38,620 nucleotides of DNA from Snodgrassella sp. (GCA_024103515.1 JAGGIK010000014.1:1-38620); one strand, 5' to 3'; positions 1 through 12,041 are shown, numbered from the stretch's first letter. Translations and numbers: made by a program. The notes: generated by a model not told the origin, from the letters alone.

Positions 1-55
1 GGCTTCGTTCAGCAGCGACCTCATGCCGCTAGTGCATAACGATGCGGGTTTGCTT

Positions 56-358
56 TCAGGATTTTGATTTTCCTGCCATGATCAGTGCAGCCTGCTTTAG
101 GATATCGTTTTCCATTCGCAGTTGCTTAAGCTCTTTTGGTCAAGCAATCAGTTCATTTTCTTCTGGCGTGCGATTATCTTTGGTCTTAAAAGAACCGCTT
201 TGACTAGATTGGCTTATGCAGCGGTCTAAAGCGGAAGGTGTCAAATCGTATTGCTTGACCAATTGACTGCGCGATTTTCCTTGCTAATCAAGTTTAACCA
301 TTTGTGCTTTGAAATCAGCACTGAAAGATCGTCATACGCGTTGTTGTTGATTCATCAT
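56..358 (-). pseudogene. decayed IS3-family transposase OrfA
   Basis: Read on the minus strand, one frame runs 101 codons from an ATG-ATG start to a terminal stop, with three internal stops at about codons 9, 25 and 73 and no indel. The remaining protein is clearly an IS3-family OrfA: an N-terminal helix-turn-helix region with SFSADFKAQMVKL and YDLTPSALDRCI, then DNRTPEENELI and the leucine-zipper part LKQLRMENDILKQAALIM. The stops make it inactive. The matching OrfB would lie to the left, outside the window. The subgroup cannot be assigned from this part alone. Confidence 0.85.
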
Positions 359-428
359 TTTTTCCTTTTTAGCGTTAAGTTTGCCTTATCCCTTAAAAAG
401 GTTGTATGAATTAGTGTAGCCTATCCAT

Positions 429-560
429 TGTAAATACCTTATAGTTAGTACAAAACTGATGTAGAAAATCACGTTGCTTGTTTTTGTGGTTTGTATTCAA
501 TCAGTGCAGTGATTGTGTTAAATGCACATAATCAGCTATTACCCAGACAGCTAGTAGCCG
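429..560 (-). mobile_element. right-end remnant of an IS3-family element
   Basis: The minus strand encodes LIEYKPQKQAT followed by a stop at 469-471, which is an IS3-type OrfB C-terminus. The sequence between that stop and about 429 is an element end beginning TGTAAATACC on the plus strand. Closely related ends occur at 19441 and 38544, each following an equivalent IEYK-x-LKQA C-terminus. Upstream coding sequence fades into unrecognisable reading frames beyond about 560. The true outer boundary may lie a few bases further left, near 415. Confidence 0.65.
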
Positions 561-1205
561 AATTTTTTTCCTTGTCTTATTATTTTGGTCATGGCTGCAA
601 TTAAATAAGGAATGATATAATAAACACAAGCTAAATGGCTTTACCAAATAAGCTTTTCAGCTTTTTGCAAAAATAGTTGGTATATATTTATTGAAATAAT
701 AAGCTTGTATTGAATATATGCTTTTTTATAATTAGTATATTTTTAATAAATTTGTTTATTTAGATCATATTCAGCAGGATAAGGTTATCTTAATAACTAT
801 TTGGATTAAAATCTTTGCAATTCACGACTTAGTTATAAGCTTTATAGAGTTAAATAATAAAATATAGTTGCGCAATCACGATCAGCCATGATATAGCCAT
901 CATTTTAAATAAAAACATTCCAGCAATAATAATCAAGTATATGATAAAAAATTTAAATAAAGATTTAGAATTAGTATTGCTTTTATTTAATTCATTCGCA
1001 AAAAATGGCATATTTACAAATAGCAAATATTTATTATTATATTCTTAATTGATAAATTAAAGTATATGAGTGTTTCTTTTATGTATGGACGCTGCTGTAA
1101 TTTTTATTGAGCAAGCTCTTTTTCTGTAAGCTATATTTGTTTGTCTGCTGTCAGTATTATTAATGTTTTTATTAATTTTCTTTAGAGATTGTATCAACTC
1201 TTTTG
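561..1205. other. AT-rich spacer, no gene recognised
   Basis: Very AT-rich sequence lying between two IS remnants. I see no open frame with protein-like composition and no clear hairpin or repeat. It may be decayed IS sequence, for example a lost orfA for the element starting near 1206, but nothing specific supports that. Confidence 0.5.
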
Positions 1206-1958
1206 TTTAGCGAGGCTGAATACTCAAAAGGTTGCGCTATAGCTGGTTTAAACCGCTGTACTTACTATTATCGAGCTAAGTCACGGCATAATACGATGTG
1301 TATTTCGACATTTAGTGCTAAAGCTAAAAATATTTATGCTATGCTTTTCGAAACTGTTTGATTACATAAAAAAGTTTGGTTATCAATGAATGGTATAAAG
1401 GTATTATTGAGTATTTGGTCAAACGTAGGTAGTGTATTTCTCCATATTTCCTACCAAAGTCATCGACAGTTAATTAACAAGCACAGTGTTGATCACTGAA
1501 CCTTACAAGTGACAGCAATCGCAACCAACGGCGCGTTAGAATGTTTAGTGTAATCAATGTCTTTAGTTGCGAGGTATTGGGCATTGATACTGTATTCAAT
1601 TTACCAGCAGATCGGCTGACTCTGTTATCTGAACATGCTGGCTAAATATTATGCTTAGCCTCTAATATACGCGTAGATAGATAAACTGGAATTTATCGGA
1701 AAATCTTACCTACTTGACATGTTTTTATGTTTCATTACAGATAAGATTAATTTGGTCAATCATAATCAAACCAGCTGTTTAGCGCGATTTAATTGTTTGT
1801 ATTGTTCAGAAGTACTGGATTTATATCCCTTTAATAATCTAGGATAAGCAAAAGCAGTAAGCGAATAATGGCTAACAATTTATCACTGTGATAGATGTTA
1901 TCAAGCACCAAATAACATGATATTGTTTGAATATATAACCCTAAAACAAGCTGCATAA
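1206..1958 (+). pseudogene. decayed IS3-family transposase OrfB
   Basis: Fragments of an IS3-family OrfB are readable in order on the plus strand but in different frames. They are an N-terminal CAIAGLNRCTYYYRAKSR near 1230, MFSVINVFSCEVLGIDT and the following FNLPADR at 1541-1642 (the first DDE-region motif), DKLEFIGKSYLLD near 1680, and a C-terminus LFEYITLKQAA ending at the stop 1956-1958. The 3' flank resembles the shared element end, inverted relative to the copy at 429. Multiple frameshifts and stops mean it is dead. Confidence 0.75.
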
Positions 1959-2017
1959 TCTTTTACTGAAGCTATATCGTCAGTATAGGGTTTATATTTA
2001 TTTCTCAAAAAAAATAA

Positions 2018-2050
2018 AACCCTGTCGATATTGATCATAAGTACAGGGTT
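2018..2050 (-). terminator. rho-independent terminator of the lipoprotein gene
   Basis: Arms AACCCTGT (2018-2025) and ACAGGGTT (2043-2050) form an 8-bp stem. Read on the minus strand it is followed by TTATTTTTTTT, just past the stop of the minus-strand gene ending at 2071. Confidence 0.8.
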
Positions 2051-2070
2051 CCACTTTTGTCTGATATTTT

Positions 2071-2568
2071 TTATTGCAAAGGCTGCAGATTCATCACTTC
2101 CATTAAGAAATTGGTAAATGCCGGATTAGCCGGTTTTTTCTGCATATTCGGCCATCGTTGTTGCCATCCTGTTAGTGCGTTTTTAATATATGCTTTAGAT
2201 TGTGCTGTATTAATAGAGCCTTGCTGACTCTCTACTGCACTGCGCAAATAGATATCATACATGTCATCATCAACCATATTATGACCTACTTGAGCAATCC
2301 GGAATTTATCCAGCATCTGAGCAGCCTGGACTTTAGTCATAGTGCCTTGAGACACGCGGAAACTTAATCGAGTAGCTTCGTCACGTATTCTAGCCACATC
2401 AGACCAGTGACTGTCGGCCAATTTATAGTCCTTACCTCTAATCGTTCCATCCTCTACTTTTGCTGTTGTAGATGAATTGGCTATAGTAGGATGATTTTTA
2501 CCTAAAAAGTTGGTACATGCACTCATTAATACTGCTATAACACTTAATGCTAATATTTTTTTCATCAT
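2071..2568 (-). CDS. hypothetical lipoprotein
   Basis: A 165-residue protein with a lipoprotein signal peptide: a basic start (MMKK), a hydrophobic stretch and a lipobox LMSAC, with the cysteine around residue 18. It is therefore predicted to be exported and lipid-anchored. The mature part is hydrophilic and probably helical, with no catalytic motif that I recognise. The open frame extends to a TTG at 2580, but the ATG at 2568 sits after a GAG-containing ribosome-binding stretch and gives a cleaner signal peptide. A good terminator follows, and cysK lies upstream on the same strand, separated by a hairpin. I do not recognise a named family and suggest no function beyond a surface lipoprotein. 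Confidence 0.8.
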   Translation of the reverse strand: MMKKILALSVIAVLMSACTNFLGKNHPTIANSSTTAKVEDGTIRGKDYKLADSHWSDVARIRDEATRLSFRVSQGTMTKVQAAQMLDKFRIAQVGHNMVDDDMYDIYLRSAVESQQGSINTAQSKAYIKNALTGWQQRWPNMQKKPANPAFTNFLMEVMNLQPLQ

Positions 2569-2676
2569 TTGTTTACTCAATAAATTGCTTAAAACAAAAT
2601 AAAAAGCCAGCTAGCTTCAGCGTATGGCTGCGATACAGTTATTTAGTATGATTGTATCACAGCCATTACTGTAACA

Positions 2677-2703
2677 TAAAACCAAATTGGTTAATTGGTT
2701 TTA
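2677..2703 (-). terminator. inverted repeat downstream of cysK, possible terminator
   Basis: Perfect arms TAAAACCAA and TTGGTTTTA flank a short loop 20 bases past the cysK stop. No long T-run follows on the minus strand, so the termination role is uncertain. Confidence 0.4.
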
Positions 2704-2722
2704 TATCACCGAGTTTTTCACA

Positions 2723-3655
2723 TTAAGCCAGATCGGCAAACAATGGTGTAGACAAATATCGCTCACCATAAGACGGAATTAATATTACAATAAGCTTATC
2801 CTTATTTTCTGTTTTAGCCGCCAGTTGCAATCCTGCCCAAACAGCCGCTCCTGAAGAAATACCCACTAAAATTCCTTCTTTTGATGCCATGGCACGAGCA
2901 GTAGCAAAGGAATCCTCATTTGCTACCTGAATCACGCCATCATATATATGAGTATTTAATATTTCTGGCACAAATCCGGCACCGATACCCTGAATCGGAT
3001 GCGGCCCTTTTTCGCCCCCCGATAACACTGGGGAAGCTTGTGGTTCAACAGCATAAACCTGAATCTGCGGATTTTTTTCTTTCAATACTTCGCCCACCCC
3101 AGTAATGGTGCCACCAGTGCCAACGCCAGCAACAAAAATATCTACTTTTCCATCTGTGTCCTGCCAAATTTCTTGTGCAGTTGTCTGACGGTGAATTTGA
3201 GGGTTAGCCGGATTTTCAAATTGTTGTGGCATAAAATATTTGTTTGGATCTGATTCGACTAAAGCCTGAGCGCGGGCAATGGCACCGGACATGCCTTCTG
3301 CGCCGGGTGTCAATATCAGCTCAGCACCAAAAGCACGCAACAACATACGTCGTTCTTTACTCATGGTATCGGGCATGGTAATAATCAGTTTGTAGCCACG
3401 TGCAGCACAAACCATAGCCAATCCAATACCTGTGTTACCACTTGTCGGTTCCACAATAGTTGTATCAGCGTTAATTTTTCCAGCTTGTTCTGCTGCATCT
3501 ATCATGTTGCCAGCAATACGATCCTTGACGCTACTGCCTGGATTAAAAAATTCGAGTTTGACTACTAGCTTACCAGGAAGTCCTTCTCCCAGCCTATTTA
3601 ATTGAACCAGGGGTGTATGACCTATCAAGTCTAAGATATTAGATGCGATCTTCAT
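2723..3655 (-). CDS. cysK: cysteine synthase A (O-acetylserine sulfhydrylase)
   Basis: A PLP enzyme that makes L-cysteine from O-acetylserine and sulfide in the cytoplasm. The 310-residue length is normal for CysK. It shows the N-terminal [12 protein letters not shown], the PLP lysine in [12 protein letters not shown] (about K44), the substrate loop TSGNTG (71-76), the phosphate-binding GTGGT (179-183) and the C-terminal GISSGA that contacts PLP. It starts at an ATG preceded by AAGGA. CysM is a less likely alternative, since the length and motif spelling fit CysK. It stands alone, with no sulfate-assimilation genes beside it. About 320 AT-rich bases upstream are available for a promoter, but no operator can be assigned. 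Confidence 0.96.
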   Translation of the reverse strand: MKIASNILDLIGHTPLVQLNRLGEGLPGKLVVKLEFFNPGSSVKDRIAGNMIDAAEQAGKINADTTIVEPTSGNTGIGLAMVCAARGYKLIITMPDTMSKERRMLLRAFGAELILTPGAEGMSGAIARAQALVESDPNKYFMPQQFENPANPQIHRQTTAQEIWQDTDGKVDIFVAGVGTGGTITGVGEVLKEKNPQIQVYAVEPQASPVLSGGEKGPHPIQGIGAGFVPEILNTHIYDGVIQVANEDSFATARAMASKEGILVGISSGAAVWAGLQLAAKTENKDKLIVILIPSYGERYLSTPLFADLA

Positions 3656-3973
3656 TTACTGTCCTTATTCACTAAACTTTAAATATTTCAAAAGTTTCTG
3701 ACCTCGTAGTATTTAACAATCTTAAGCAATGTTAACAGATTATTTTTGATTTGCAATATAATTCGATCGGATTTTTTGTATGACACTATATATTTATAAA
3801 AATTAATTGCTATTGCTGATAAGGAATCTTAAGATTTTATTTTATTGAACTAATTTTGATAATGAATCCCATTCAGTTTGCACTATTGGTGGGAATATTT
3901 GTGTAACGATCTGTTGAAATAGTACAGCACAAAACAGCAAATTTTTTTGCAAAAAGTTCAATATGATTTCAAT
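3656..3973. other. cysK upstream spacer
   Basis: AT-rich spacer between cysK and an IS remnant. It must hold the cysK promoter, but I cannot single out a -35/-10 pair with confidence. No gene or strong hairpin is seen. Confidence 0.5.
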
Positions 3974-5020
3974 ATGCGATTAATCACTCTAAATTATTTC
4001 GGAATCGTATTGAAAAAAGTCCAGGCCGGTGCCACAATCTAATAACATTGCCGTAAAACGATATCGGCCAATTCAATCTTTTATCTACGGCGAGAAAATA
4101 CGGTGGTCTAGAACCGTTAAAGGGCAAACGCTTAAGGGAATTTAAGGCTGAAAATCGTCAGCTTAAGTCGTTGTTGCTGAATTGAGTTTGATGTCTCAAC
4201 TGCAAGAAGAAATCATAAAAAGAGCTCTCGTGCCAGCCAAAATAAGTGAATTGTGGGCAGAGAACTGACAAGTCACTCAATCTTCCTCATTGGCTATGGA
4301 GTGGTTCGACTATAGGCTTGAGCCACTATACGGACTATTATTAAGCTAAATTACCGCATGATGCATGTTTAGTTGGGTACTAAAATGTGATCAGCAATAA
4401 GTATTTAGATGGGAATAGTCTAAGTATTATCATTGTATCCGAAAGCATGGTTATCAGTGAATATTATAAACATGTTTAGCGGGGATGGTGCGAATTAAAG
4501 CTTAATCTTAAGCTAACGCATACACAATGTATTCTACCACTCGGCGCTGAAAAGCAATCGCTACCGAATAAGAATGTTTAATGAAATCGATGATTTTAAC
4601 TGAAAAATAATTGCTATTAATATGGCGATCAGTTTACTGGCTATTAGGATTACCCATTACCTCAATCATCTAGCCTAATATTATGGTAATCAATTAAAAA
4701 TATGTGTTGATAAAGACTCAGGATTTATCAGAAAAACCTTTACCAACTGGGAAAATTTACATCGGATAATTGTAGATTATGCTAAATCAATATTGATGAG
4801 ATTGAACGATATAAGCACAATTATCTAACTGAGGTGTTGGTTTTACGGCTTTTACTAATCTGGCTCAAGCTAGGAGGGATAGCCGAAGAATGTCTAACTA
4901 TTTATAACAGCAGATGACTTCCTGACAAATTAGATGATATAACACCGATTGAATATAAAATATTACGAAAGGCTGTAGGATTAGCTAAGTAAGTTGTCTA
5001 CTAAATTTGGGTATTGATAT
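3974..5020 (+). mobile_element. decayed IS3-family insertion sequence (orfA and orfB remnants)
   Basis: A near-complete but dead element. OrfA begins at the ATG at 3974 and is traceable through VQAGAT and KYGGLEPLKGKRLREFKAEN to RQLKSLLLN, the IS3-type leucine zipper. OrfB is traceable through LSLMSQLQEEIIKRALVPAK, IRKHGYQ, RIRMFNEIDDFN, and ECLTIYNSR with LDDITPIEYKILRKAVGLAK ending at the stop 4990-4992. Many frameshifts and stops interrupt it. The 3' end, CTACTAAATTTGGGTATTGATA, matches the inverted form of the terminal sequence at 38544. It lies between cysK and relA. Confidence 0.8.
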
Positions 5021-5251
5021 TTCGACGATCAAAAATTTTTTTAGCTTTCAATCCACTATTGTAAATTTTGGAAGACAATCCATTACTATATATACATTAG
5101 TATAACGATAGCCATCATTAGGTAATTGATTACAGCTATTTAAACAATATATAACTATATATACGCATAGTTTAATATTATGGCAATTGTGCGTGGCTGG
5201 TTATAAGATTAAATTAAAATTCATCGTTACAAAATACGCGATCTTAGCTAC

Positions 5252-7462
5252 TTACAGACGCGTTACGGCCAATACTCCTTTCACATCACTTAGATTACTA
5301 ATCACCCGAGGTAGATCGTTAATTTGACGAACCTCGACGGTGAAACGCAAGTTAGCCTCAAGGTCTTTTGATAGTGTCTGCACCGCAGTGACATTTAAAT
5401 GATTACGAGCTAGCGTTTCTGATATATCACGTAGTAAGCCACTGCGATCCTGTGCCCTGATTTCAATATCAATGGCAAAAATCTGACTGGCCGATTGTTC
5501 TGTCCATGAAGCGGGTAACACTTTATCCGGCGATATCTGTGCTAAATAGTGAAAAGATTTACAATTATTGCGATGAATGGAAATCCCACGCTCACGGGTA
5601 ACAAAACCAATAATTTCATCGCCATAAGCTGGTTTACAGCATTTGGCCAATGTGGTGAGTAATCCATCTTCACCATCTACGAGCACACCAACGGAATGAG
5701 TTTTAATTTTACTTTGTTTGACCAGATGTGTTTCGGTAGCCGGTGTTTCCGGCTTTTCTATTAACGTGCCAACAGCTTTCTGAATCAGTCGAGTTGATAC
5801 CTCGCCCTGCCCCATAGCCATATATAATTCATCAACACCGGTAAAGCCAAGCGCTTCAGCCAGTTTGTGATAATTCGGCTGAATCTGCATTTTAGCCAGC
5901 TGTTTATCCAAGGCATTCCGACCAGATTCGCGAATGGTTTCGCCATTCTGCTGACGAATGAAAGCACGGATCTTGCTGATCGCTTTGTGACTTTTAACCC
6001 AACCATCATGTAGCCAGTTTACTGAGGGGGTCCCTTCACGAGCAGTAATAATTTCTATCCGCTGGCCATTTTCCAATGCAGTTGATAGCGGAACAATCTG
6101 CCCATTGACTTTGGCACCACGACAACGGTTACCGATATCGGTATGCAGAGCATAAGCAAAGTCAATCGGTGTTGCCCCGGCAGGCAGAGAGAATACTTTT
6201 CCATGTGGAGACAATACATAAATGGTATCGTTAAACAGCTCGGTTTGAAATGCGCGCGATAAGTCCTCGCGTTCATTCTCGGCTTCTGCAATGTTCTCCC
6301 GCCATTCCAGCAATTGGCGTAACCATGCTATTTTGTGCTCATAAATTTCATTGCCTTTACCCCCTTCTTTATAGCGCCAGTGCGCCGCAACCCCAAATTC
6401 GGCAAAATGATGCATATCAAAGGTGCGGATCTGGATCTCTACTCCTTTATCCTCTGGTCCAACCACGACAGTGTGTAAACTTTGATAATCGTTAGGTTTA
6501 GGATGTGCTATATAGTCGTCAAATTCACCCGGGATGGGCTGCCACAAACTATGTACAACCCCCAAAGCAGCGTAACAGTCGGCCACAGTATCGACTAGGA
6601 TACGTACTGCACGTATATCATACAACCCCTTAAAATCGAGTTTTTTCTTAATCATTTTGCGGTAGATTGAATAAATATGCTTCGGTCGTCCTGCCACCTC
6701 AAAGCGCATATTCAAACGTCTTAATTGTTGCTTAAGGGTATCCACAAACTGATTGATATAGTCTAGCCTTTCAGTACGTTTTTCATCCAGTAAGCGCGCA
6801 ATCTGTTTATATTCATCCGGATTCTGATAGCGAAAGCTTAAATCTTCCAGCTGCCACTTCAATTGCCATACGCCCAAACGATTGGCCAAAGGAGCAAATA
6901 TGGTCATGGTTTCTTTGGCTACACGTTTCCTGAGCGCTTCATCAGTAACCTGACTTAGAAAGTTCATAGTTTGGGCTCGCATAGCCAGCTTGATCAGCAC
7001 TACGCGAATATCAGATACCATAGCCAGCAACATCTGACGCATAGCTTCAGCCTGTTGCTGTCGTTCTTCATTGGTTGCAGATGGGTTAACGCTAACAAAA
7101 TAAGTTAGTTTTTGGATCTGGTCCAAACCAGATACCAGCTGCACCACACTATCACCACATGAGTCTTTAACAATGCTTTTCCAATCTGGTAAAAAATTTG
7201 GCAGATAGCAAATTAATGCCGCCGCCACTGCATCAGCCATCAAATCCATATCGGCAACGGTTTTGGCTGTAATGAACAAGTTGGAAAATAGGCTTTCCCC
7301 GAAATCTGTACAGGCATCCTCAGGGTAATGTTTTTTCATCAGGGCATAGGCATGTTGTAGGACATTTTGTGCAGCCCCCGGCAGTGAAGCAATATATTGC
7401 TCCCACCATAGATTAGACTGAGCCGGGGAAACCTTGAGCACTTGATTTTGCGTACTGACCAT
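5252..7462 (-). CDS. relA: GTP pyrophosphokinase RelA (ppGpp synthetase)
   Basis: Makes the alarmone (p)ppGpp from GTP or GDP and ATP when ribosomes stall during amino-acid starvation. The 736-residue protein has the usual long RelA order: a pseudo-hydrolase N-terminal region (about 30-200), the synthetase domain (about 250-365; GRPKHIYSIYRKM and YDIRAVRI), a TGS domain (about 410-470), a zinc-finger-like segment with CC at 608-609, and a C-terminal ACT domain (about 660-736). The motif EFDD at 313-316 is the ExDD form typical of synthetase-only RelA; bifunctional SpoT/Rel carries RxKD there. The HD hydrolase residues are absent from the N-terminal domain. So it should be a synthetase, with hydrolysis by a SpoT encoded elsewhere (inference). 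It is divergent from apt. Confidence 0.95.
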   Translation of the reverse strand: MVSTQNQVLKVSPAQSNLWWEQYIASLPGAAQNVLQHAYALMKKHYPEDACTDFGESLFSNLFITAKTVADMDLMADAVAAALICYLPNFLPDWKSIVKDSCGDSVVQLVSGLDQIQKLTYFVSVNPSATNEERQQQAEAMRQMLLAMVSDIRVVLIKLAMRAQTMNFLSQVTDEALRKRVAKETMTIFAPLANRLGVWQLKWQLEDLSFRYQNPDEYKQIARLLDEKRTERLDYINQFVDTLKQQLRRLNMRFEVAGRPKHIYSIYRKMIKKKLDFKGLYDIRAVRILVDTVADCYAALGVVHSLWQPIPGEFDDYIAHPKPNDYQSLHTVVVGPEDKGVEIQIRTFDMHHFAEFGVAAHWRYKEGGKGNEIYEHKIAWLRQLLEWRENIAEAENEREDLSRAFQTELFNDTIYVLSPHGKVFSLPAGATPIDFAYALHTDIGNRCRGAKVNGQIVPLSTALENGQRIEIITAREGTPSVNWLHDGWVKSHKAISKIRAFIRQQNGETIRESGRNALDKQLAKMQIQPNYHKLAEALGFTGVDELYMAMGQGEVSTRLIQKAVGTLIEKPETPATETHLVKQSKIKTHSVGVLVDGEDGLLTTLAKCCKPAYGDEIIGFVTRERGISIHRNNCKSFHYLAQISPDKVLPASWTEQSASQIFAIDIEIRAQDRSGLLRDISETLARNHLNVTAVQTLSKDLEANLRFTVEVRQINDLPRVISNLSDVKGVLAVTRL

Positions 7463-7564
7463 ACCTTTGACCTGTTGATTTAGGTAAATTATTCATGCAA
7501 TTGTATCAAAAACCGATGTATTTTGCTTTATTATGGGCTGTAGAAATCGCATAATAATGCTATG

Positions 7565-7579
7565 ATGCCATATTGGCAT
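7565..7579. promoter_or_regulatory. short inverted repeat between relA and apt
   Basis: ATGCCA and TGGCAT arms flank a 3-base centre in the 193-bp divergent spacer. It is a possible operator or start-region element for either gene. It is short enough that chance cannot be excluded. Confidence 0.25.
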
Positions 7580-7655
7580 ACGCTATATGTAATTGACTTA
7601 GTACGTCTTGCGTTTATCTCTTTCGCATATAGTCTTATTTTTTAAAGGATTTATA

Positions 7656-8240
7656 ATGCAGACTCACCCAGAAGTCTTTGGTGTAGACGCGTTGGCTGCA
7701 AAGATTCGCAAAATTCCTAACTGGCCTCAGGAAGGAATATTATTTCATGACATTACGCCGGTATTACAAAGTCCACAGTATTTTCGCTTACTGGTAGATT
7801 TACTCGTTTATCGTTACATGCAACAGAAAATAGATGTAGTGGCGGGACTGGATGCGCGTGGTTTTATTATCGGCGCGGCTTTGGCCTATCAGCTTAATGT
7901 GGGATTTGTACCCATCCGAAAAAAAGGTAAATTGCCTTTTAATACTATTGCTGAAAGTTATGAGCTTGAATATGGGCACGCTACCATTGAAATGCATACC
8001 GATGCGGTTAAGCCGGGCACCCGAGTTTTACTGGTAGATGATTTGGTCGCTACTGGTGGTACGATGACAGCAGGTGTCAAATTATTACGCAAACTGCGTG
8101 CTGAAGTGATCGAAGCAGCAGCCATCATTGAATTCACAGATTTGCCCGGTGGTAAAAAAATTCGCGATGAAAACGTACCATTGTTTACCTTGTATCAGAA
8201 TTCAGGTTCAGTTGATCAATTTCAGTCATTGAGCAAATGA
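7656..8240 (+). CDS. apt: adenine phosphoribosyltransferase
   Basis: A purine-salvage enzyme converting adenine and PRPP to AMP. The PRPP-binding signature [14 protein letters not shown] lies at about residues 124-137. The N-terminal [18 protein letters not shown] and the GLDARGF segment are typical of APRT. An upstream in-frame ATG at 7608 would add 16 residues, but the ATG at 7656 follows a good AAAGGA ribosome-binding site at 7 bases and gives 194 residues, close to the usual length. The gene is divergent from relA and convergent with kdsA, separated from the latter by a terminator. Confidence 0.96.
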   Translation: MQTHPEVFGVDALAAKIRKIPNWPQEGILFHDITPVLQSPQYFRLLVDLLVYRYMQQKIDVVAGLDARGFIIGAALAYQLNVGFVPIRKKGKLPFNTIAESYELEYGHATIEMHTDAVKPGTRVLLVDDLVATGGTMTAGVKLLRKLRAEVIEAAAIIEFTDLPGGKKIRDENVPLFTLYQNSGSVDQFQSLSK

Positions 8241-8257
8241 GGTAGTCGATCATTTCT

Positions 8258-8287
8258 AAAAAGCAGAGTTTACAAACTCTGCTTTTT
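8258..8287. terminator. bidirectional terminator between apt and kdsA
   Basis: A hairpin AAAAAGCAGAGTTT / AAACTCTGCTTTTT with T-runs on both strands lies between the convergent ends of apt (8240) and kdsA (8302). It can serve both. Confidence 0.9.
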
Positions 8288-8301
8288 ATATTTCTGTTCA
8301 G

Positions 8302-10154
<1,853 letters not shown>

Positions 10155-12041
10155 TTGGCTTATTTCACGCACAAACGCTTTTCATGGCTGGTACTGATCA
10201 TGTTGTTGCACAGCACATGTTTTGTGGTACACGCTGCCAGCTGGTCAGCAGATAGCGAAGAAGCTGAGGATATACCGCCACCTAAAACTGGTTTTTTCCA
10301 CCGTCTTTTCCATCGTGATGCAGCCAGTGATAGTGATAGTGAAAAGAAACAATTGCCGAAAACGCCCCATGTACCTGTTATTATTGATGTTAACAATAAT
10401 GCATTGAAAAAATTGATCGGCAATCATTTGCCACTAATTACTCAGCAATTGATTGAAGACCTTGATGATGAGCAAATCAATTTTCTGGCCGAAGAAGCGC
10501 CACAGCAAATCCAGACTATGTTGGAGACAGAAGGTTATTTTAACGCGAAAGTTAGCATTGAAAAATTACAGAACGGTTACACCATCCACATTATTTCTGG
10601 TCCACGCACCAATATTGAAAATGTCAATATTGCATTGTCAGGCAATGTGACTGAAGATGATAATTTAACCAATTATTATAAAAATGCAATTGACAACTGG
10701 GTTTTGCCAGTTGGTCACCCATTTACTCAAAGTAACTGGTCAGCAAGTAAATCATCGGTATTGACAGCGATGGTGCGTAAAAAATATCCATTGGCTATGA
10801 TTAAATCCAGCCGCGCCACTATCGACCCACAAAAAAATTTGGCTGACTTATCACTGACTGTAGACAGCAAACAGCCAATATACTTTGGTGATATTCAGGT
10901 TAGTGGAGCACACCGCTATCCTGCGTCCATTATTACTGGAATGGCAGATTTTACCCCTGGCACCCCCTACGATCTGGACAAGTTACTGGATTATCAACAG
11001 GCACTGGAACAAGATAGTCATTATGGCAATGCTGTGGTGCGTGCTGATTTTGATCATATGGAAAATGATCATGTACCAGTACTGGTCAAAGTAAGTGAAA
11101 TGAAAAAACAAAAGGTTACTTTTGGTTTGCGCTTTGACTCAAAGAATGGTCCTGGTTTCCGTGGCGGTTACGATTACTATGATCTATTTCATAAAGGGTA
11201 TGTCGGTTCAACTTTGCTTGATACCGACCGTTATGAAACCACTTTTGGTTTGGGTATCAGTCAGCCAAGAAACAGTCGCGGCCATTTCTGGACATCCAAC
11301 CTTAATTACGCTTATTCAACAGTCCAGCATCTGGAAACACGCGCCCTGTCCGGTGGCTTCTGGCATGTACGAGACCGTAATGGGATTGATTCACGTATTG
11401 GTCTGGAATATATTACTGAAAGCAGCAAAATTGAGGATGGACCTGAGCTGGGACGCAGCTATGCCACCATGCTGACTGCATCATGGAAGCGCCAAAACAT
11501 TGAGACGCAGTTGCGTCCTGCCAACGGTTATTATTTTGAAGGCAAAATTGGTTCAACATTTGGCAAGCTGGTGTCTTCAGCCTCGATGCAGCGGATTTGG
11601 GCAAATGCTGGCTATTATTATACGCCGGAGGTTAAAAAATACGGCACATGGGTTTTACGCAGTCAACTGGGCTATGTGCATACTGGTGATGCGGTCAATG
11701 TTCCTTCCAATCTAATGTTCCGTACCGGTGGTGCCAACAGTGTGCGCGGTTATGAAATGGACAGTATTGGTTTGAAAAGTTATAACGACTCTATTTTGCC
11801 TAATCGTACTCTGGCTGTGGCCAGTGTAGAATATCAACTTCCGGTTTATAAGGATTTTGCCTTAGCACTATTTCATGATGCTGGCTCAGTATCGAAAAAT
11901 TTCAGCGATATGCATTGGTACGAAGGTAGTGGTTTAGGCGTACGCTGGTTTAGTCCTGTGGCACCTTTTGCTTTTGATATTGCTTATGGCCACCATGATG
12001 AAAAATGGCGCTGGTCGATCAATTTAGGAACGAAATTCTGA
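10155..12041 (+). CDS. tamA: translocation and assembly module protein TamA
   Basis: An Omp85/BamA-superfamily outer-membrane protein that works with TamB in outer-membrane assembly and lipid homeostasis. The 628-residue protein starts with a signal peptide (HKRF, then a hydrophobic stretch ending near VVHAA). An acidic Ser/Asp-rich linker (about 30-75) follows, then POTRA-type repeats (about 75-320) and a C-terminal 16-strand barrel. The barrel carries GLRFDSKNGPGFRGGYDYYDLF, NSVRGYEMDSIGL and the terminal SINLGTKF ending in Phe. I chose the TTG start at 10155: AGGA lies six bases upstream, and the first in-frame ATG would remove half the signal peptide. It overlaps tamB directly, so the pair is co-translated. 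Confidence 0.93.
   Translation: MAYFTHKRFSWLVLIMLLHSTCFVVHAASWSADSEEAEDIPPPKTGFFHRLFHRDAASDSDSEKKQLPKTPHVPVIIDVNNNALKKLIGNHLPLITQQLIEDLDDEQINFLAEEAPQQIQTMLETEGYFNAKVSIEKLQNGYTIHIISGPRTNIENVNIALSGNVTEDDNLTNYYKNAIDNWVLPVGHPFTQSNWSASKSSVLTAMVRKKYPLAMIKSSRATIDPQKNLADLSLTVDSKQPIYFGDIQVSGAHRYPASIITGMADFTPGTPYDLDKLLDYQQALEQDSHYGNAVVRADFDHMENDHVPVLVKVSEMKKQKVTFGLRFDSKNGPGFRGGYDYYDLFHKGYVGSTLLDTDRYETTFGLGISQPRNSRGHFWTSNLNYAYSTVQHLETRALSGGFWHVRDRNGIDSRIGLEYITESSKIEDGPELGRSYATMLTASWKRQNIETQLRPANGYYFEGKIGSTFGKLVSSASMQRIWANAGYYYTPEVKKYGTWVLRSQLGYVHTGDAVNVPSNLMFRTGGANSVRGYEMDSIGLKSYNDSILPNRTLAVASVEYQLPVYKDFALALFHDAGSVSKNFSDMHWYEGSGLGVRWFSPVAPFAFDIAYGHHDEKWRWSINLGTKF

Noticed and set aside
7608-7655. N-terminal extension of apt from an upstream ATG
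   Set aside because: The ATG at 7656 has a well-placed AAAGGA and gives the usual family length.
11122-11475. 117-codon frame overlapping tamA in another phase
   Set aside because: It is a shadow of the tamA barrel region; tamA is strongly supported.
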